Assembly: GCF_003076635.1 (NCBI RefSeq)
Contig: NZ_QDKG01000004.1
Location: forward strand, 248,001 to 312,000
DNA: 64,000 nt
Source of the DNA: Sphingobacterium corticibacter
GTDB lineage: Bacteria > Bacteroidota > Bacteroidia > Sphingobacteriales > Sphingobacteriaceae
Direction of reading: 5' to 3'
The position numbers were made by a program, and so were the translations under genes. This document shows, piece by piece, positions 1 to 11,531 of the stretch (position 1 is its first letter; every line of letters starts with the position of its first letter). The notes beneath the pieces are model-generated. The model ran no database searches. It had not been told where the DNA came from and saw only the letters and a list, made by a program, of their open reading frames with translations.

Positions 1-238
1 CTTTAGCCTCCAACATAGAAGCCTCATGGAGCACATCAGCCACGATCATCATTCCCTCTGCGCCTAAGCTATTTACTAAATTTAAACGCTCCGTAGCACG
101 TTCTTCATTTCGACCAACGATCGCGATCTTCGCGCCTGCTTCCGCTAATGCGCGCACAAAACTCTTTCCGAGAACTCCGGTAGCACCGGTTAAAACAATA
201 ACTTTGCCCGCGAGGGAAAACTTATCCAATATGCTCAT
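1..238 (-). CDS. SDR-family oxidoreductase, probable D-mannonate oxidoreductase (partial, C-terminus outside window)
   Basis: Only the first 79 codons lie in the window; the gene runs off the left edge. The translation begins MSILDKFSLAGKVIVLTG and shows the Rossmann dinucleotide motif TGATGVLG near residues 18-25, followed by an Arg-rich stretch (VGRNEER) typical of NADP-binding short-chain dehydrogenases. It is divergent from kdgK and eda, the last two enzymes of hexuronate breakdown. That context suggests the SDR-type fructuronate reductase (UxuB-like) that makes mannonate. The SDR fold is seen directly; the substrate is inferred from neighbours only. The start at 238 is the first Met in frame that gives a complete Rossmann N-terminus. 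Confidence 0.75.
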   Translation of the reverse strand, partial: MSILDKFSLAGKVIVLTGATGVLGKSFVRALAEAGAKIAIVGRNEERATERLNLVNSLGAEGMMIVADVLHEASMLEAK

Positions 239-306
239 GTGGTTTATTTAGTGTTTATAACATTTCAATATTATCAAAATTAGTCGGCTCATGAAAGGAT
301 TAGTTA

Positions 307-320
307 CGCTAACGTTTGCG
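307..320. promoter_or_regulatory. LacI-family operator-like palindrome
   Basis: CGCTAACGTTTGCG is a 14-bp near-perfect palindrome centred on AACGTT, with only one mismatched pair. Its form matches the CGnAAACGTTTnCG-type sites bound by LacI-family repressors. It lies in the 231-bp divergent spacer between the SDR gene and kdgK, where one site could control both directions. No regulator gene is visible in the window. Confidence 0.5.
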
Positions 321-469
321 AGGAATTGTAGTAGGTAAACTAGTGTCTGTAAAAAAGAAACTGTACATTAGAAGGACTGCAATTAAAAAGCGAGTCTACC
401 TTGCTCCGTAAATCCGTATTAAGAGGTATATTCGGAGAGTCCATAACCAATAAATTGAATGATATTCGA

Positions 470-1459
470 ATGAAAAAAGTACTTTGTTTCGGAGAAATAC
501 TCCTACGCCTGCAGGCTGTCGGAAACAGTTTCTTCGAGAAAGATCGCAATCAACTGCAGGTATTTCCGGGAGGATCAGAAGCCAACGTCGCTAGTGGATT
601 AGCCCAAATGGGCACTTCAACGGCCTATTGTAGTGCATTCCCAGATAATTTATTGAGCACAGAGATCCAAGAACAATTGCAGATGCTGGGCGTGGATACC
701 AGCAAAAGTCTGAGCTTTGGCGATCGCATTGGTTCTTACATTTTGCTTTCTGCAAATGGATTGAGCAAAGGTGAAGTGATTTATGATCGTCGGTATTCAA
801 GCTTTAGCCAGCTTACTTTAGAAGATATCCACTTCGATCAATTGTTTGAAGGGATCGATTGGTTTCACTGGACCGCGCTATCTCCTGCGTTGAATGAAAA
901 TGTAGCCGAACTGATTGAACCCATTTTAAAAGAAGCAAAAAAACGGGACATCACCATATCTGTTGATTTAAACTATCGCTCTAAACTATGGCAATATGGT
1001 CAAGAACCCATCGAAATCATGCCCGATTTAGTGGCTTATTGTGATGTGGTGATGGGCAATATCTGGGCAGCGAATAAAATGCTAGGAACTTATGTAGATC
1101 CTACATTGGATCGGCAAACATCCTCCGTGGATTATTTTGAAGCGGCCAAACAATCTGCTGCCGAGATCTTCTCCCTATTTCCATCGGTGCAACATGTAGC
1201 TAATACTTTTCGGTTTATCGATAACCCACAGCATAACCTCTTTTATGGCACGTACCATAATCGCTCGGAAGACACTTTGTCCACAATCTATGAAACTCAT
1301 GAAGTGATCGATCGCATTGGTAGTGGCGATGCTTTTATGGCTGGCCTTATTCATGCCTTAATCACAGATGCAACGCCGCAACAAGTGGTGGATATCGCGA
1401 CTGGCGCTGGCTATCAGAAACTCTTCGTAGCTGGTGATTTTGGAAACGGAAAATATTAA
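470..1459 (+). CDS. kdgK: 2-dehydro-3-deoxygluconokinase (PfkB-family sugar kinase)
   Basis: This 329-residue cytosolic kinase should phosphorylate 2-keto-3-deoxygluconate with ATP, giving KDPG for the aldolase encoded next. The PfkB N-terminal motif GGSEANVASGLAQMG is present near residue 37. The C-terminal PfkB signature reads DRIGSGDAFMAGL, with the catalytic base Asp at about residue 287. An upstream in-frame Met at 401 would add 23 unrelated residues, so the start at 470 (MKKVLCFGEILLR), which matches the family N-terminus, is preferred. Only 17 bp separate it from eda, so the two are probably co-transcribed. The family is certain; KDG specificity rests on the pairing with the aldolase. 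Confidence 0.9.
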   Translation: MKKVLCFGEILLRLQAVGNSFFEKDRNQLQVFPGGSEANVASGLAQMGTSTAYCSAFPDNLLSTEIQEQLQMLGVDTSKSLSFGDRIGSYILLSANGLSKGEVIYDRRYSSFSQLTLEDIHFDQLFEGIDWFHWTALSPALNENVAELIEPILKEAKKRDITISVDLNYRSKLWQYGQEPIEIMPDLVAYCDVVMGNIWAANKMLGTYVDPTLDRQTSSVDYFEAAKQSAAEIFSLFPSVQHVANTFRFIDNPQHNLFYGTYHNRSEDTLSTIYETHEVIDRIGSGDAFMAGLIHALITDATPQQVVDIATGAGYQKLFVAGDFGNGKY

Positions 1460-1476
1460 TTTTTACCCTTAAAAGA

Positions 1477-2121
1477 ATGAACAAATTACTCTCTCTTATA
1501 CAACAACATCCTGCCATACCCGTTTATTATCATGATGATCCAAACACGTGCTTAGATGTGCTGAAAGCCTGTTATCAAGGTGGTATACGTGTCTTTGAGT
1601 TCGTCAATCGCGGTGCAAAAGCAAAAGCCAACTTCGAAACGCTATTAGCTTACAAGCAAGAGCATTTCCCCGATATGGCCTTAGGAATCGGCACGATCAA
1701 GACGGCACAAGAAGCAAAGGACTTTTTGGCATTGGGTGCTGAATTTATCGTTAGCCCCATTGTATCTGCTGAGATTGCGCAAGAAACTATTGCCAAAGGG
1801 CATCACTGGATTCCGGGTTGTATGACGCCCACTGAAATCGCTCTCGCCGAATCATTGGGCGCATCGCTGGTCAAACTTTTCCCAGGTGATATTGTTGGCT
1901 CAAAATTCGTCAAGGCAATCAAGCCCTTATTTCCACATCTACATTTTATGCCGACCGGCGGTGTCGATGTGAGCAAAGAAAGTATTGATGAGTGGTTTGG
2001 AGCAGGCGTATTCTCGGTAGGATTAGGTTCGAAGCTTTTTCAAAGACCAGACAATAACGATGCGGATCATCAGTGGTTAGTAGATCGTGTCCATACTTTG
2101 ATGAGCTTAGTAAAGCGCTAA
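1477..2121 (+). CDS. eda: KDPG / 4-hydroxy-2-oxoglutarate aldolase
   Basis: The 214-residue class I aldolase cleaves 2-keto-3-deoxy-6-phosphogluconate to pyruvate and glyceraldehyde 3-phosphate. The Schiff-base lysine is Lys133 in LVKLFPGD, the same number as in the E. coli enzyme. The base-region Glu41 (VFEFVNRG) and the phosphate-binding MPTGGV segment are also present. Length is normal for the family. With kdgK it forms the lower half of hexuronate or Entner-Doudoroff metabolism. It converges on rpoC and shares the hairpin at 2171-2201. Confidence 0.93.
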   Translation: MNKLLSLIQQHPAIPVYYHDDPNTCLDVLKACYQGGIRVFEFVNRGAKAKANFETLLAYKQEHFPDMALGIGTIKTAQEAKDFLALGAEFIVSPIVSAEIAQETIAKGHHWIPGCMTPTEIALAESLGASLVKLFPGDIVGSKFVKAIKPLFPHLHFMPTGGVDVSKESIDEWFGAGVFSVGLGSKLFQRPDNNDADHQWLVDRVHTLMSLVKR

Positions 2122-2170
2122 AGCATTCTCCAACATCTTAGTCTTTAAAGACAGAAAAAACTCATTAAAA

Positions 2171-2201
2171 AAGGCCGTGCGAATTTACTAAGCACGGCCT
2201 T
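2171..2201. terminator. Bidirectional terminator between eda and rpoC
   Basis: A perfect 10-bp stem, AAGGCCGTGC paired with GCACGGCCTT, encloses an 11-nt loop. Read on the minus strand it is followed by a run of T, so it should end the rpoBC transcript. On the plus strand the following sequence is only AT-rich, so it is a weaker stop for eda. Confidence 0.85.
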
Positions 2202-2236
2202 AATAATTTATAATTACAAAATTCTAAAGAAGAAGA

Positions 2237-5200
2237 CTAGTCTTCTTCTTTAGATGCTAATAGCTGATCGTATTCTTCGCGAGAACCTACGATGATGTTG
2301 CTGTACTGACGTAAACCAGTACCTGAAGGGATTAAGTGTCCAACAATTACGTTTTCTTTCAATCCTAACAAATCATCACGTTTACCTGCGATAGCTGCCT
2401 CATTCAACACTTTCGTAGTTTCCTGGAAGGAAGCTGCTGAGATGAATGATTTAGTACCTAACGATGCACGCGTAATACCTTGCAACAATGGACTAGAAGT
2501 AGCTGGAATCGCATCGCGAACTTCCGCCAATTTCATATCCTGACGTTTCAAGCTAGAGTTCTCCTCACGTAAGTTACGAAGGGTCACAATCTGACCTGGA
2601 CGAAGGGTTTTAGAATCACCGGCATCCACGATGACTTTTTTGTCATACAAGGAGTCGTTTTCTTCCATGAAGTCCCACTTGCTTACCGCTTCTTTTTCTA
2701 AGAAACGAGTATCTCCTGGATCCTCAATATTTACCTTCTGCATCATTTGGTGAACGATGGTCTCGAAGTGCTTATCATTGATCTTCACACCTTGTAGACG
2801 ATAAACCTCTTGGATACCATTTACAATGTATTCTTGTACGGCAGATGGGCCTTTGATAGATAAGATATCTCCAGGAGAAATCTGACCATCAGAAAGTGGC
2901 ATACCTGCTTTGATAAAGTCATTATCCTGTACCAAGATGTGTTTAGACAATGGCACTAAGTATTTCTTCACTTGACCATCGCGTGATTCGATAGAAACCT
3001 CGCGGTTACCACGTTTCACACCGCCCAATGTTACTACACCGTCGATCTCTGTTACGACAGCTGGGTTCGATGGATTACGCGCTTCGAAAAGCTCGGTAAC
3101 ACGTGGAAGACCACCCGTAATATCTCGCGTTTTTCCAGTAGAACGAGGGATCTTAACCAAGATCGCACCATCTTTCACTTTCTGTCCGTTAGATACCGAA
3201 ACGTGAGCACCTACCGGAATGTTGTACGAACGAATGATCTCGCCTTTCAAATCTAAGATTTTAATCGTCGGGTTTTTCGTTTTATCACGCGTCTCGATAA
3301 TTACTTTCTCTTTGTGACCAGTCTGCTCATCTGATTCTTCACGGAAGGTAACCCCTTCGATGATGGCATCAAACTCTACTTTACCGGCAAACTCCGAGAT
3401 AATTACCGCATTATATGGATCCCAGTCTACCAATTTTTGGCCTTTTTCGACGGTATCACCTTCTTTTACGAATAAGTTAGATCCGTAAGGGATAACTTGT
3501 TGGTATACGACGCGTCTTTCTCCGTTCAAGATTTTGATCTCACCTGAACGACCTAGTACGACATCATATTTACCATCATCACCTTCTTTTTCTACGGTAC
3601 GTAAGTTTTCAAACTCCACAATACCTTCATATTTTGCGATGATCGCTGAATCAGAAGCAATGTTGGAAGCCGTACCACCCACGTGGAATGTACGAAGTGT
3701 CAACTGTGTACCCGGCTCACCAATAGATTGTGCCGCAATTACACCGACAGCTTCTCCTTTTTGAACTCGCTTACCAGACGCCAAGTTACGGCCGTAACAA
3801 CAAGCACATACACCACGTTTAGCTTCACAAGTCAATACCGAACGGATTTCGATACCTTCGATACCAGCATTTTCAATCACCTCTGCAATCTCTTCGGTGA
3901 TATCTTCGTTGGCAGCAACGATTACTTCGTTGGTCTCTGGATGTATTACATCGTTCAACGGTGTACGACCCAAGATACGATCGAACAATGGCTCGATGAT
4001 ATCATCGTTGTCTTTCAATGCCGTCGTGTAAATACCGCGCAACGTTCCACAATCCTGATCAATGACAATCATATCTTGTGCAACATCATGCAAACGACGT
4101 GTCAAGTAACCCGCATCGGCCGTTTTCAAAGCCGTATCGGCCAAACCTTTACGCGCACCGTGAGTAGAGATAAAGTATTCGAGTACTGAAAGTCCTTCTT
4201 TAAAGTTGGACAAGATCGGGTTTTCGATAATCTCACCACCAGATGTACCTGATTTCTGTGGCTTAGCCATCAAACCACGCATACCACATAGCTGACGAAT
4301 CTGCTCTTTGGAACCACGTGCACCAGAATCCAACATCATGTAAACAGAGTTGAATCCTTGGTTATCGTTAGACAAGATATCCATTACGTGCGCTGTAAGG
4401 CGGTTGTTGATACGTGTCCAGATATCGATGATTTGGTTGTAACGCTCGTTGTTGGTAATGAAACCCATGTTATAGTTGTTCATTACTTCTTCCACCTCGT
4501 TCGTTGCTTGATCTAGCAAGTCTGTTTTCGCTGCTGGGATGTTTAGATCCTGCAAGTTAAATGACAGACCACCTTTGAAAGCGGTTTGGAAACCTAATTC
4601 TTTCATATCATCCAAGAAACGCGCCGCACGTGCCATACCAGTGTTCTTTACGATTTCACCGATGACGTTACGAAGTGATTTCTTGGTCAACAATTCGTTG
4701 ATATAACCTACTTCTTCCGGTACGATCTGGTTGAAGATCACGCGGCCTACTGTAGTTTCAATGACTTGTTGTTCGAAGTTACCCTCTTTTGTTTTTACTT
4801 GTGTTTTTACTTTGATAAAAGAGTGCAAATCTAGTTGCTTCTCGTTCAACGCAATAATCACCTCTTCTGGAGAATAGAACGTAGTTCCCTCCCCTTTCAT
4901 ACGACGAGATTCGTCTGTTTTACGGCCTTTAGTAATGTAGTAAAGACCCAATACCATATCCTGAGATGGAACCGTTACCGGTGAACCATTCGCAGGGTTT
5001 AAGATATTGTGTGCTGCCAACATCAAGATTTGGGCTTCCAAGATTGCCGCGTTACCTAGTGGTAAGTGGACTGCCATCTGGTCACCATCAAAATCGGCGT
5101 TGAAAGCCGTACATACTAATGGGTGTAATTGAATCGCTTTACCTTCTACCAATGTTGGTTGGAACGCTTGGATACCCAAACGGTGAAGCGTAGGTGCACG

Positions 5201-6514
5201 GTTTAATAATACCGGGTGACCTTTCAATACATTTTCCAAGATATCCCAAACGACTGGATCTTTGCGATCAACAATTTTCTTCGCAGATTTAACTGTTTTC
5301 ACGATACCACGCTCGATCATCTTACGAATGATAAACGGTTTGTAAAGCTCCGCAGCCATGTCTTTTGGAAGACCACATTCGTGTAATTTCAAGTGTGGAC
5401 CTACGACGATAACCGAACGTGCTGAATAATCCACACGTTTACCTAGTAAGTTTTGACGGAAACGACCTTGCTTACCTTTCAAGATATCTGAAAGGGATTT
5501 CAAGGCACGGTTACCTTCGGTTTTTACCGCATTTACCTTACGAGAGTTATCGAACAAGGAATCTACCGCTTCTTGAAGCATACGCTTCTCGTTACGCAAG
5601 ATGACCTCTGGTGCTTTGATCTCAATCAAACGTTTCAAACGGTTGTTACGGATGATAACACGACGGTACAAATCATTCAAATCGGAAGTTGCGAAACGAC
5701 CACCATCCAAAGGCACTAATGGGCGCAACTCTGGTGGAATAATAGGTACAATTTTCACGATCATCCATTCTGGACGGTTTTCGATACGTGTATTAGCGCC
5801 ACGGAAAGCTTCTACTACGTGAAGGCGTTTCAAGGCCTCATTCTTACGTTGTTGTGAAGTCTCGTTCGCTGCTTGGTGACGTAGATCGTATGACAACTGA
5901 TCAAGGTCAAGACGTTTTAGTAATTCTTCTAAAGCGTCGGCACCCATTTTAGCCACAAATTTTTGTGGATCATTGTCGTCTAAATATTGGTTTTCTTTTG
6001 GTAAAGTATCTAGGATATCCAGGTACTCTTCTTCTGTCAAGAAATCCATGTAAGAAAGACCATCATCTTCTTTGATACCGGCTTGGATAACCACATATCT
6101 TTCGTAGTAGATGATCATATCCAATTTCTTGGTTGGAAGACCTAATAAGTAACCGATTTTGTTTGGCAAAGAACGGAAGTACCAGATATGTGCTACAGGA
6201 ACCACCAAGTTGATGTGGCCCATACGCTCACGACGTACTTTTTTCTCCGTTACTTCTACACCACAACGGTCACAAACGATACCTTTGTAACGGATACGCT
6301 TGTACTTACCACAGTGACATTCGTAATCCTTTACCGGACCGAAGATACGCTCACAGAATAATCCATCGCGTTCCGGCTTGTAGGTACGATAGTTAATCGT
6401 TTCCGGCTTAGTTACTTCACCGCTAGAACGCTCCAAGATAGTCTCTGGAGAAGCTAAGCTGATCGTAATCGACGTGAAGTTACTTTTGATTTTATTATCT
6501 TTTTTATAAGACAT
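2237..6514 (-). CDS. rpoC: DNA-directed RNA polymerase subunit beta'
   Basis: This 1425-residue protein is the beta' subunit, which carries the Mg-binding active site. The catalytic motif NADFDGD spans residues 472-478. The N-terminal zinc ribbon (CHCGKYKR then CDRCG, about residues 66-84) and the second zinc site ([11 protein letters not shown]) are intact. The bridge-helix/trigger-loop region ([13 protein letters not shown]) is also clear. The C-terminus ends in acidic EED. It follows rpoB after 69 bp that contain a perfect hairpin (6544-6571), and it ends just before the shared terminator at 2171-2201. Confidence 0.99.
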   Translation of the reverse strand: MSYKKDNKIKSNFTSITISLASPETILERSSGEVTKPETINYRTYKPERDGLFCERIFGPVKDYECHCGKYKRIRYKGIVCDRCGVEVTEKKVRRERMGHINLVVPVAHIWYFRSLPNKIGYLLGLPTKKLDMIIYYERYVVIQAGIKEDDGLSYMDFLTEEEYLDILDTLPKENQYLDDNDPQKFVAKMGADALEELLKRLDLDQLSYDLRHQAANETSQQRKNEALKRLHVVEAFRGANTRIENRPEWMIVKIVPIIPPELRPLVPLDGGRFATSDLNDLYRRVIIRNNRLKRLIEIKAPEVILRNEKRMLQEAVDSLFDNSRKVNAVKTEGNRALKSLSDILKGKQGRFRQNLLGKRVDYSARSVIVVGPHLKLHECGLPKDMAAELYKPFIIRKMIERGIVKTVKSAKKIVDRKDPVVWDILENVLKGHPVLLNRAPTLHRLGIQAFQPTLVEGKAIQLHPLVCTAFNADFDGDQMAVHLPLGNAAILEAQILMLAAHNILNPANGSPVTVPSQDMVLGLYYITKGRKTDESRRMKGEGTTFYSPEEVIIALNEKQLDLHSFIKVKTQVKTKEGNFEQQVIETTVGRVIFNQIVPEEVGYINELLTKKSLRNVIGEIVKNTGMARAARFLDDMKELGFQTAFKGGLSFNLQDLNIPAAKTDLLDQATNEVEEVMNNYNMGFITNNERYNQIIDIWTRINNRLTAHVMDILSNDNQGFNSVYMMLDSGARGSKEQIRQLCGMRGLMAKPQKSGTSGGEIIENPILSNFKEGLSVLEYFISTHGARKGLADTALKTADAGYLTRRLHDVAQDMIVIDQDCGTLRGIYTTALKDNDDIIEPLFDRILGRTPLNDVIHPETNEVIVAANEDITEEIAEVIENAGIEGIEIRSVLTCEAKRGVCACCYGRNLASGKRVQKGEAVGVIAAQSIGEPGTQLTLRTFHVGGTASNIASDSAIIAKYEGIVEFENLRTVEKEGDDGKYDVVLGRSGEIKILNGERRVVYQQVIPYGSNLFVKEGDTVEKGQKLVDWDPYNAVIISEFAGKVEFDAIIEGVTFREESDEQTGHKEKVIIETRDKTKNPTIKILDLKGEIIRSYNIPVGAHVSVSNGQKVKDGAILVKIPRSTGKTRDITGGLPRVTELFEARNPSNPAVVTEIDGVVTLGGVKRGNREVSIESRDGQVKKYLVPLSKHILVQDNDFIKAGMPLSDGQISPGDILSIKGPSAVQEYIVNGIQEVYRLQGVKINDKHFETIVHQMMQKVNIEDPGDTRFLEKEAVSKWDFMEENDSLYDKKVIVDAGDSKTLRPGQIVTLRNLREENSSLKRQDMKLAEVRDAIPATSSPLLQGITRASLGTKSFISAASFQETTKVLNEAAIAGKRDDLLGLKENVIVGHLIPSGTGLRQYSNIIVGSREEYDQLLASKEED

Positions 6515-6543
6515 ACGTTGTATAACTTAAAAGCTGTATGTAA

Positions 6544-6571
6544 AGTTTGGGAAGCTCGCACCTCCCAAACT
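6544..6571 (-). other. Intercistronic hairpin, rpoB-rpoC
   Basis: AGTTTGGGA and TCCCAAACT form a perfect 9-bp stem around a 10-nt loop in the 69-bp gap between rpoB and rpoC. No U-tract follows on the minus strand, so it is unlikely to be a simple terminator. It may be a processing or stability element. Confidence 0.65.
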
Positions 6572-6583
6572 CAAATTACTTGA

Positions 6584-9500
6584 TTAATCTAATGTGATAT
6601 CCAAACCTAAACCACGTAGCTCATGAACCAATACGTTGAATGATTCTGGTACAGATGGCGTTGGTAAGTTGTTACCTTTTACGATCGCTTCATAGGTTTT
6701 CGCACGGCCAATCACATCATCGGATTTCACGGTTAAGATCTCTTGTAGGATATTAGATGCACCGAATGCCTCTAGTGCCCAAACCTCCATCTCACCAAAA
6801 CGCTGACCACCGAACTGGGCTTTACCACCCAAAGGTTGTTGTGTGATCAATGAGTATGGTCCGATCGAACGCGCATGCATCTTATCGTCTACCATGTGAC
6901 CTAATTTCAACATGTAGATTACACCTACTGTTGTTGGTTGGTCAAAGCGCTCACCTGTAAGACCGTTGTACAAGTACGTACGACCCGATGCAGGAAGATC
7001 TGCTTTTTGTACCCACTCTTCTACTTGTCCCATTTCGGCACCGTCAAAGATTGGCGTAGCGAACTTCATACCCAGTTTTTGACCTGCCCATCCAAGAACA
7101 GTTTCATAAATCTGACCCAAGTTCATTCGAGAAGGTACACCTAATGGATTCAATACGATATCTACTGGAGTTCCGTCGGCCAAGAAAGGCATATCCTCAT
7201 CACGCACGATACGTGCTACGATACCTTTGTTACCGTGACGACCAGCCATCTTATCACCTACTTTCAACTTACGTTTTTTAGCGACGTAAACTTTAGCCAT
7301 TTGAACGATTCCGGATGGTAACTCATCACCGACAGATACCGCAAACTTGTCGCGTTTGAAGGCTCCTAACTCTTCATTGAACTTGATGCCGTAGTTGTGC
7401 AATGCAATTTTGATGGCATCGTTTTTATCGTCATCCGTTGTCCAACCCGCTGGATTTACGTTCGCGTAATCCAAGTCAGTTAAGATCTTCTGAGTGAACT
7501 TCGCACCTTTGGCTACTAATAGCTCTTTGTACACGTTGTAAATACCTTGGCTAGTTTTACCATTCACGATCGTGAATAATTTATCTACCAAACGCTCTTT
7601 CAACACGCGCAAGTTTTTCTCATGCGTAGTTTCTAGTTTCTCTAATGCTTTTCTTTCGATGTCTTTAGACATTTTCTTCGCACGTGAGAACAACTTCGTA
7701 TCAATAACCACACCTTTGATAGATGGTGGCGTTTTCAAAGAAGCATCTTTCACATCACCAGCTTTATCACCGAAGATTGCGCGAAGCAATTTCTCTTCTG
7801 GTGAAGGATCAGATTCACCTTTAGGTGTAATCTTACCGATCAAGATATCGCCTTCTACAACTTCAGCACCGATACGGATGATACCGTTCTCGTCTAGATC
7901 TTTTGTAGCTTCTTCGGATACGTTAGGGATGTCTGAAGTCAATTCTTCTTCACCACGTTTGGTATCACGAACTTCTAATTCAAACTCTTCGATATGCAAT
8001 GAGGTAAAGATATCCTGAGATACCACACGCTCTGAAATTACGATCGCATCCTCAAAGTTATATCCTTGCCAAGGCATGAATGCTACTTTCAAGTTACGGC
8101 CTAATGCCAACTCGCCATCTTCTGTTGCATAACCTTCACACAATACTTGTCCTTTTACTACCTTCTCGCCTTTAACAACGATTGGCTTCAAATTGATACA
8201 CGTATTTTGGTTGGTTTTCTTGAATTTGATTAATTTATATGTTTTGACGTCGTCATCGAAAGATACCAAACGATCTGCATCGGTACGTTCGTAACGAATT
8301 TGAATCTCTTGTGCATCTACGTATTCAACAACACCATTTCCTTCTGCATTGATCAAGGTGCGAGAGTCAGAAGCCACACGGCCTTCTAGTCCTGTACCCA
8401 CGATCGGCGCTTGCGGACGCAACAATGGCACCGCTTGGCGCTGCATGTTGGAACCCATCAAGGCACGGTTGGCATCATCATGCTCTAAGAAAGGAATCAA
8501 TGAAGCCGCAATCGAGGTAATCTGATTTGGCGCAACGTCCATGTAATCCAATTTCTCTGGCTCGATAATCGGGAAGTCACCCTCGTATCTTGCTTTTACT
8601 TTAGCATCCTCGAAGTTACCTTTATCATCATAGATAGCATTCGCTTGTGCGATCGTTTTACCATCTTCATCTTCCGCTGAAAGATATACTACTGGCTGAT
8701 CTACGACGACTTTACCATCATCCACCTTACGGTAAGGAGTTTCGATAAAACCAAGGTTATTGATTTTCGCGTGTACGGCTAAAGATGAAATCAAACCAAT
8801 GTTTGGTCCCTCTGGAGTTTCGATAGTACACAAACGACCGTAGTGCGTGTAGTGAACGTCACGAACCTCGAAACCTGCACGCTCACGAGATAGACCACCT
8901 GGACCTAATGCTGATAAACGACGCTTGTGGGTGATCTCCGCCAATGGATTGGTTTGATCCATGAACTGAGATAACTGGTTGGTTCCGAAGAAAGAGTTGA
9001 TCACAGACGATAAAGTACGAGCGTTGATCAAATCTGTTGGTGTAAAGACTTCATTGTCGCGGATGTTCATACGCTCACGAATAGTACGTGCCATACGAGC
9101 AAGACCTACACCGAACTGAGCGTATAATTGCTCACCTACGGTACGAACACGACGGTTGGACAAGTGATCGATATCATCCACCTCAGCTTTTGAGTTGATC
9201 AGGTTGATCAAGTATTTTACAATTGCGATAATGTCTTCGCGCGTCAATACTTTAGTTTCTGATCCAGTCGATAAGCCTAATTTACGGTTGATACGGTAAC
9301 GACCTACATCACCTAAATCGTAACGTTTATCGGAGAAGAACAAACGGTCGATAATACCGCGAGCTGTTTCCTCATCAGGTGGTTCGGCGTTACGCAATTG
9401 GCGATAGATGTGCTCCACCGCTTCTTTTTCCGAGTTAGACGTATCCTTTTGTAATGTGTTATATATAATAGAGTAATCCGCATTGTTGGACTCATCGTCT

Positions 9501-10393
9501 TTCGCTAAGATAATAGACTTAACGCCAGCATCGATGATCATTTCAATGTGATCTTCTTCTAGTACGGTTTCACGTTCAAGGATGATTTCGTTACGATCGA
9601 TAGATACTACTTCACCAGTATCCTCATCTACGAAATCTTCTATCCATTTTTTCAATACTCTTGCCGCCAAACGACGACCAACGTATTTTTTAAGACCCGA
9701 TTTACTTACCTTAACTTCATCCGCTAAGTCGAACAATTCGAGGATATCTTTATCCGAATCGAATCCGATAGCACGTAATAAAGTGGTAACCGGGAATTTT
9801 TTCTTACGATCGATGTAAGCATACATGACATTGTTTACGTCTGTTGCGAATTCGATCCAAGATCCTTTAAAAGGAATTACCCTAGCAGAATAAAGTTTTG
9901 TTCCATTTGTGTGTCTACTCTGACCGAAGAATACGCCAGGTGAGCGGTGTAGTTGGGATACGATTACCCGTTCCGCACCATTGATCACGAAAGTACCTTT
10001 TGGTGTCATGTAAGGAATAGTACCTAAGTACACGTCCTGTACAATTGTCTCGAAATCTTCGTGCTCTTCGTCGTTACAAGATAACTTTAATTTTGCTTTT
10101 AGAGGTACACTGTACGTTAAGCCACGCTCAATACACTCTTGGATGTCGTAACGTGGTGGATCTATAAAATAGTCCAAAAACTCTAGCACAAAAATGTTTC
10201 TTGAATCAGAAATAGGGAAGTTTTCGGCGAAAACCTGATAAAGCCCTTCCTGATGGCGGTCGTCAGAAGTAGTTTCTAGTTGAAAAAACTCCCTGAAAGA
10301 TTCTAATTGCACGTCCAAGAAATCAGGATAATCAATTACCTTCTTACTTGTAGCAAAATTCACTCTTTCTTTTTGAATATTGTTGTTTGCCAA
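6584..10393 (-). CDS. rpoB: DNA-directed RNA polymerase subunit beta
   Basis: The 1269-residue beta subunit has the rifampicin-pocket segment [16 protein letters not shown] followed by LSALGPGG. The residues equivalent to E. coli D516, H526 and S531 are wild-type. The GRHGNKG motif and the C-terminal anchor ([18 protein letters not shown]) are intact. The gene lies downstream of rplL after 167 bp that hold a 10-bp hairpin (10502-10530) and an 8-bp inverted repeat (10433-10440 with 10460-10467). This matches the rplL-rpoB arrangement in which attenuation or RNA processing tunes polymerase levels in other bacteria. Confidence 0.99.
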   Translation of the reverse strand: MANNNIQKERVNFATSKKVIDYPDFLDVQLESFREFFQLETTSDDRHQEGLYQVFAENFPISDSRNIFVLEFLDYFIDPPRYDIQECIERGLTYSVPLKAKLKLSCNDEEHEDFETIVQDVYLGTIPYMTPKGTFVINGAERVIVSQLHRSPGVFFGQSRHTNGTKLYSARVIPFKGSWIEFATDVNNVMYAYIDRKKKFPVTTLLRAIGFDSDKDILELFDLADEVKVSKSGLKKYVGRRLAARVLKKWIEDFVDEDTGEVVSIDRNEIILERETVLEEDHIEMIIDAGVKSIILAKDDESNNADYSIIYNTLQKDTSNSEKEAVEHIYRQLRNAEPPDEETARGIIDRLFFSDKRYDLGDVGRYRINRKLGLSTGSETKVLTREDIIAIVKYLINLINSKAEVDDIDHLSNRRVRTVGEQLYAQFGVGLARMARTIRERMNIRDNEVFTPTDLINARTLSSVINSFFGTNQLSQFMDQTNPLAEITHKRRLSALGPGGLSRERAGFEVRDVHYTHYGRLCTIETPEGPNIGLISSLAVHAKINNLGFIETPYRKVDDGKVVVDQPVVYLSAEDEDGKTIAQANAIYDDKGNFEDAKVKARYEGDFPIIEPEKLDYMDVAPNQITSIAASLIPFLEHDDANRALMGSNMQRQAVPLLRPQAPIVGTGLEGRVASDSRTLINAEGNGVVEYVDAQEIQIRYERTDADRLVSFDDDVKTYKLIKFKKTNQNTCINLKPIVVKGEKVVKGQVLCEGYATEDGELALGRNLKVAFMPWQGYNFEDAIVISERVVSQDIFTSLHIEEFELEVRDTKRGEEELTSDIPNVSEEATKDLDENGIIRIGAEVVEGDILIGKITPKGESDPSPEEKLLRAIFGDKAGDVKDASLKTPPSIKGVVIDTKLFSRAKKMSKDIERKALEKLETTHEKNLRVLKERLVDKLFTIVNGKTSQGIYNVYKELLVAKGAKFTQKILTDLDYANVNPAGWTTDDDKNDAIKIALHNYGIKFNEELGAFKRDKFAVSVGDELPSGIVQMAKVYVAKKRKLKVGDKMAGRHGNKGIVARIVRDEDMPFLADGTPVDIVLNPLGVPSRMNLGQIYETVLGWAGQKLGMKFATPIFDGAEMGQVEEWVQKADLPASGRTYLYNGLTGERFDQPTTVGVIYMLKLGHMVDDKMHARSIGPYSLITQQPLGGKAQFGGQRFGEMEVWALEAFGASNILQEILTVKSDDVIGRAKTYEAIVKGNNLPTPSVPESFNVLVHELRGLGLDITLD

Positions 10394-10501
10394 GGGAATA
10401 AGATTTTAGTTTTAATAAACTGCGCTAACATTGTTGTTGAAAACCTGAAAATCGATGAGTCAACAACACCACATCGAGGGGTAAATAGTATAAACAGGGA
10501 A

Positions 10502-10530
10502 AGACTCTGATAGAAAATCCATCAGAGTCT
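10502..10530 (-). other. Hairpin between rplL and rpoB (possible attenuator)
   Basis: AGACTCTGAT pairs perfectly with ATCAGAGTCT across a 9-nt loop. On the minus strand only a short, interrupted T stretch follows (TTTCCCTGTTT), so termination would be partial at best. The position corresponds to the known rplL-rpoB attenuator of E. coli, but the function here is inferred. Confidence 0.65.
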
Positions 10531-10560
10531 ATACCTTAAAGGTGCTTTACGCAGGAGAGA

Positions 10561-10935
10561 TTACTTAACCTCAACTACAGCTCCAGCTTCTTCTAATTGT
10601 TTTTTCAAAGCTTCAGCTTCGTCTTTAGAAACACCAGTTTTCAATTCTTTAGGTGCACCATCAACTAGATCTTTTGCTTCTTTCAAACCTAGACCAGCTA
10701 AATCTTTTACCAATTTAACTACTGCTAGTTTAGAACCACCAGCTTCTTTCAAGATTACGTCGAAAGAAGTTTTTTCTTCTGCAGCAGCAGCACCTTCAGC
10801 AGGAGCAGCAGCAACAGCAACTGCAGCAGCAGCTGGTTCGATGCCATACTCGTCTTTTAAGATATCAGCTAGTTCTTTAACTTCTTTTACAGTTAAGTTT
10901 ACTAGTTGCTCAGCAAGTTGTTTTAAATCTGCCAT
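10561..10935 (-). CDS. rplL: 50S ribosomal protein L7/L12
   Basis: The 124-residue stalk protein begins [19 protein letters not shown], the dimerisation domain. An Ala/Pro-rich hinge ([20 protein letters not shown]) follows at about residues 35-54. The C-terminal factor-binding domain contains [19 protein letters not shown]. It binds L10 and recruits translation GTPases. It lies 75 bp after rplJ in the L11/L10-rpoBC transcript. Confidence 0.99.
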   Translation of the reverse strand: MADLKQLAEQLVNLTVKEVKELADILKDEYGIEPAAAAVAVAAAPAEGAAAAEEKTSFDVILKEAGGSKLAVVKLVKDLAGLGLKEAKDLVDGAPKELKTGVSKDEAEALKKQLEEAGAVVEVK

Positions 10936-10985
10936 TTTATTTTGATTTTTTGAATGTACTAAATGAATATTGTTAATTAAAATTT

Positions 10986-11013
10986 TAACGAACGTTTATA
11001 AGAGGGTTCGTTA
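10986..11013 (-). other. Hairpin over the rplJ stop codon
   Basis: TAACGAAC and GTTCGTTA form an 8-bp stem; one arm includes the rplJ stop codon. It lies in the 75-bp gap before rplL. It could slow ribosomes or shape the rplL leader. The role is inferred from position only. Confidence 0.5.
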
Positions 11014-11529
11014 GCCTCTATCTTCTAAAGCTTTAAGCAATCCTGAAACTGTATTTCCGCCTGATTGTAGTGCAGAAATAACGTTTTTCGCTGGAGATTG
11101 AAGTAGAGCAATAACGTCTGCGATTAATTCTTCTTTCGATTTTAGGTTTACCAAAGCATCTAGCTGAGAATCACCTACGAAAGCTGTTTCTTGGATATAA
11201 GCCGCTTTTAATAGGGGCTTTTCACCTTCTTTACGCAATTGTTTGATCAATTTCGCAGGACCGTTTCCAGTCTCAGAGAACATCATAGTAGATGCACCTT
11301 TCAATACGCTAAAGATCTCTTCTGAATCTACACCTGCTTCTAATAACGCTTTCTTGATCAAAGTATTTTTCACTACTTGAACCTCGATACCGCTTTCGAA
11401 ACATTTGCGACGGATTTTACTCACTTTTTCAACAGACAAATCAGCTGTATCAGCAATGTAAAAATTGCCGTAGGATTTAATCTGCTCTGCCAAAGCTTGA
11501 ACAATTTCTTGTTTTTCTTCTTTTCTCAT
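11011..11529 (-). CDS. rplJ: 50S ribosomal protein L10
   Basis: The 172-residue protein is the base of the L7/L12 stalk. The N-terminal rRNA-binding region contains VVKNTLIKKALLEAG, and the C-terminal helix (ALQSPAKNVISALQSGG-like region) binds L12 dimers. It begins 2 bp downstream of rplA, so translation is probably coupled, and any L10-binding leader would have to lie inside rplA. Length is normal. Confidence 0.98.
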   Translation of the reverse strand: MRKEEKQEIVQALAEQIKSYGNFYIADTADLSVEKVSKIRRKCFESGIEVQVVKNTLIKKALLEAGVDSEEIFSVLKGASTMMFSETGNGPAKLIKQLRKEGEKPLLKAAYIQETAFVGDSQLDALVNLKSKEELIADVIALLQSPAKNVISALQSGGNTVSGLLKALEDRG

Positions 11530-11531
11530 GA

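Noticed and set aside
3534..4189. Long open frames antisense to rpoC and rpoB
   Set aside because: They are mirror frames of highly conserved coding sequence, without family motifs or promoters.
9000..9000. Rifampicin-resistance change in rpoB
   Set aside because: Residues equal to D516, H526 and S531 are wild-type.
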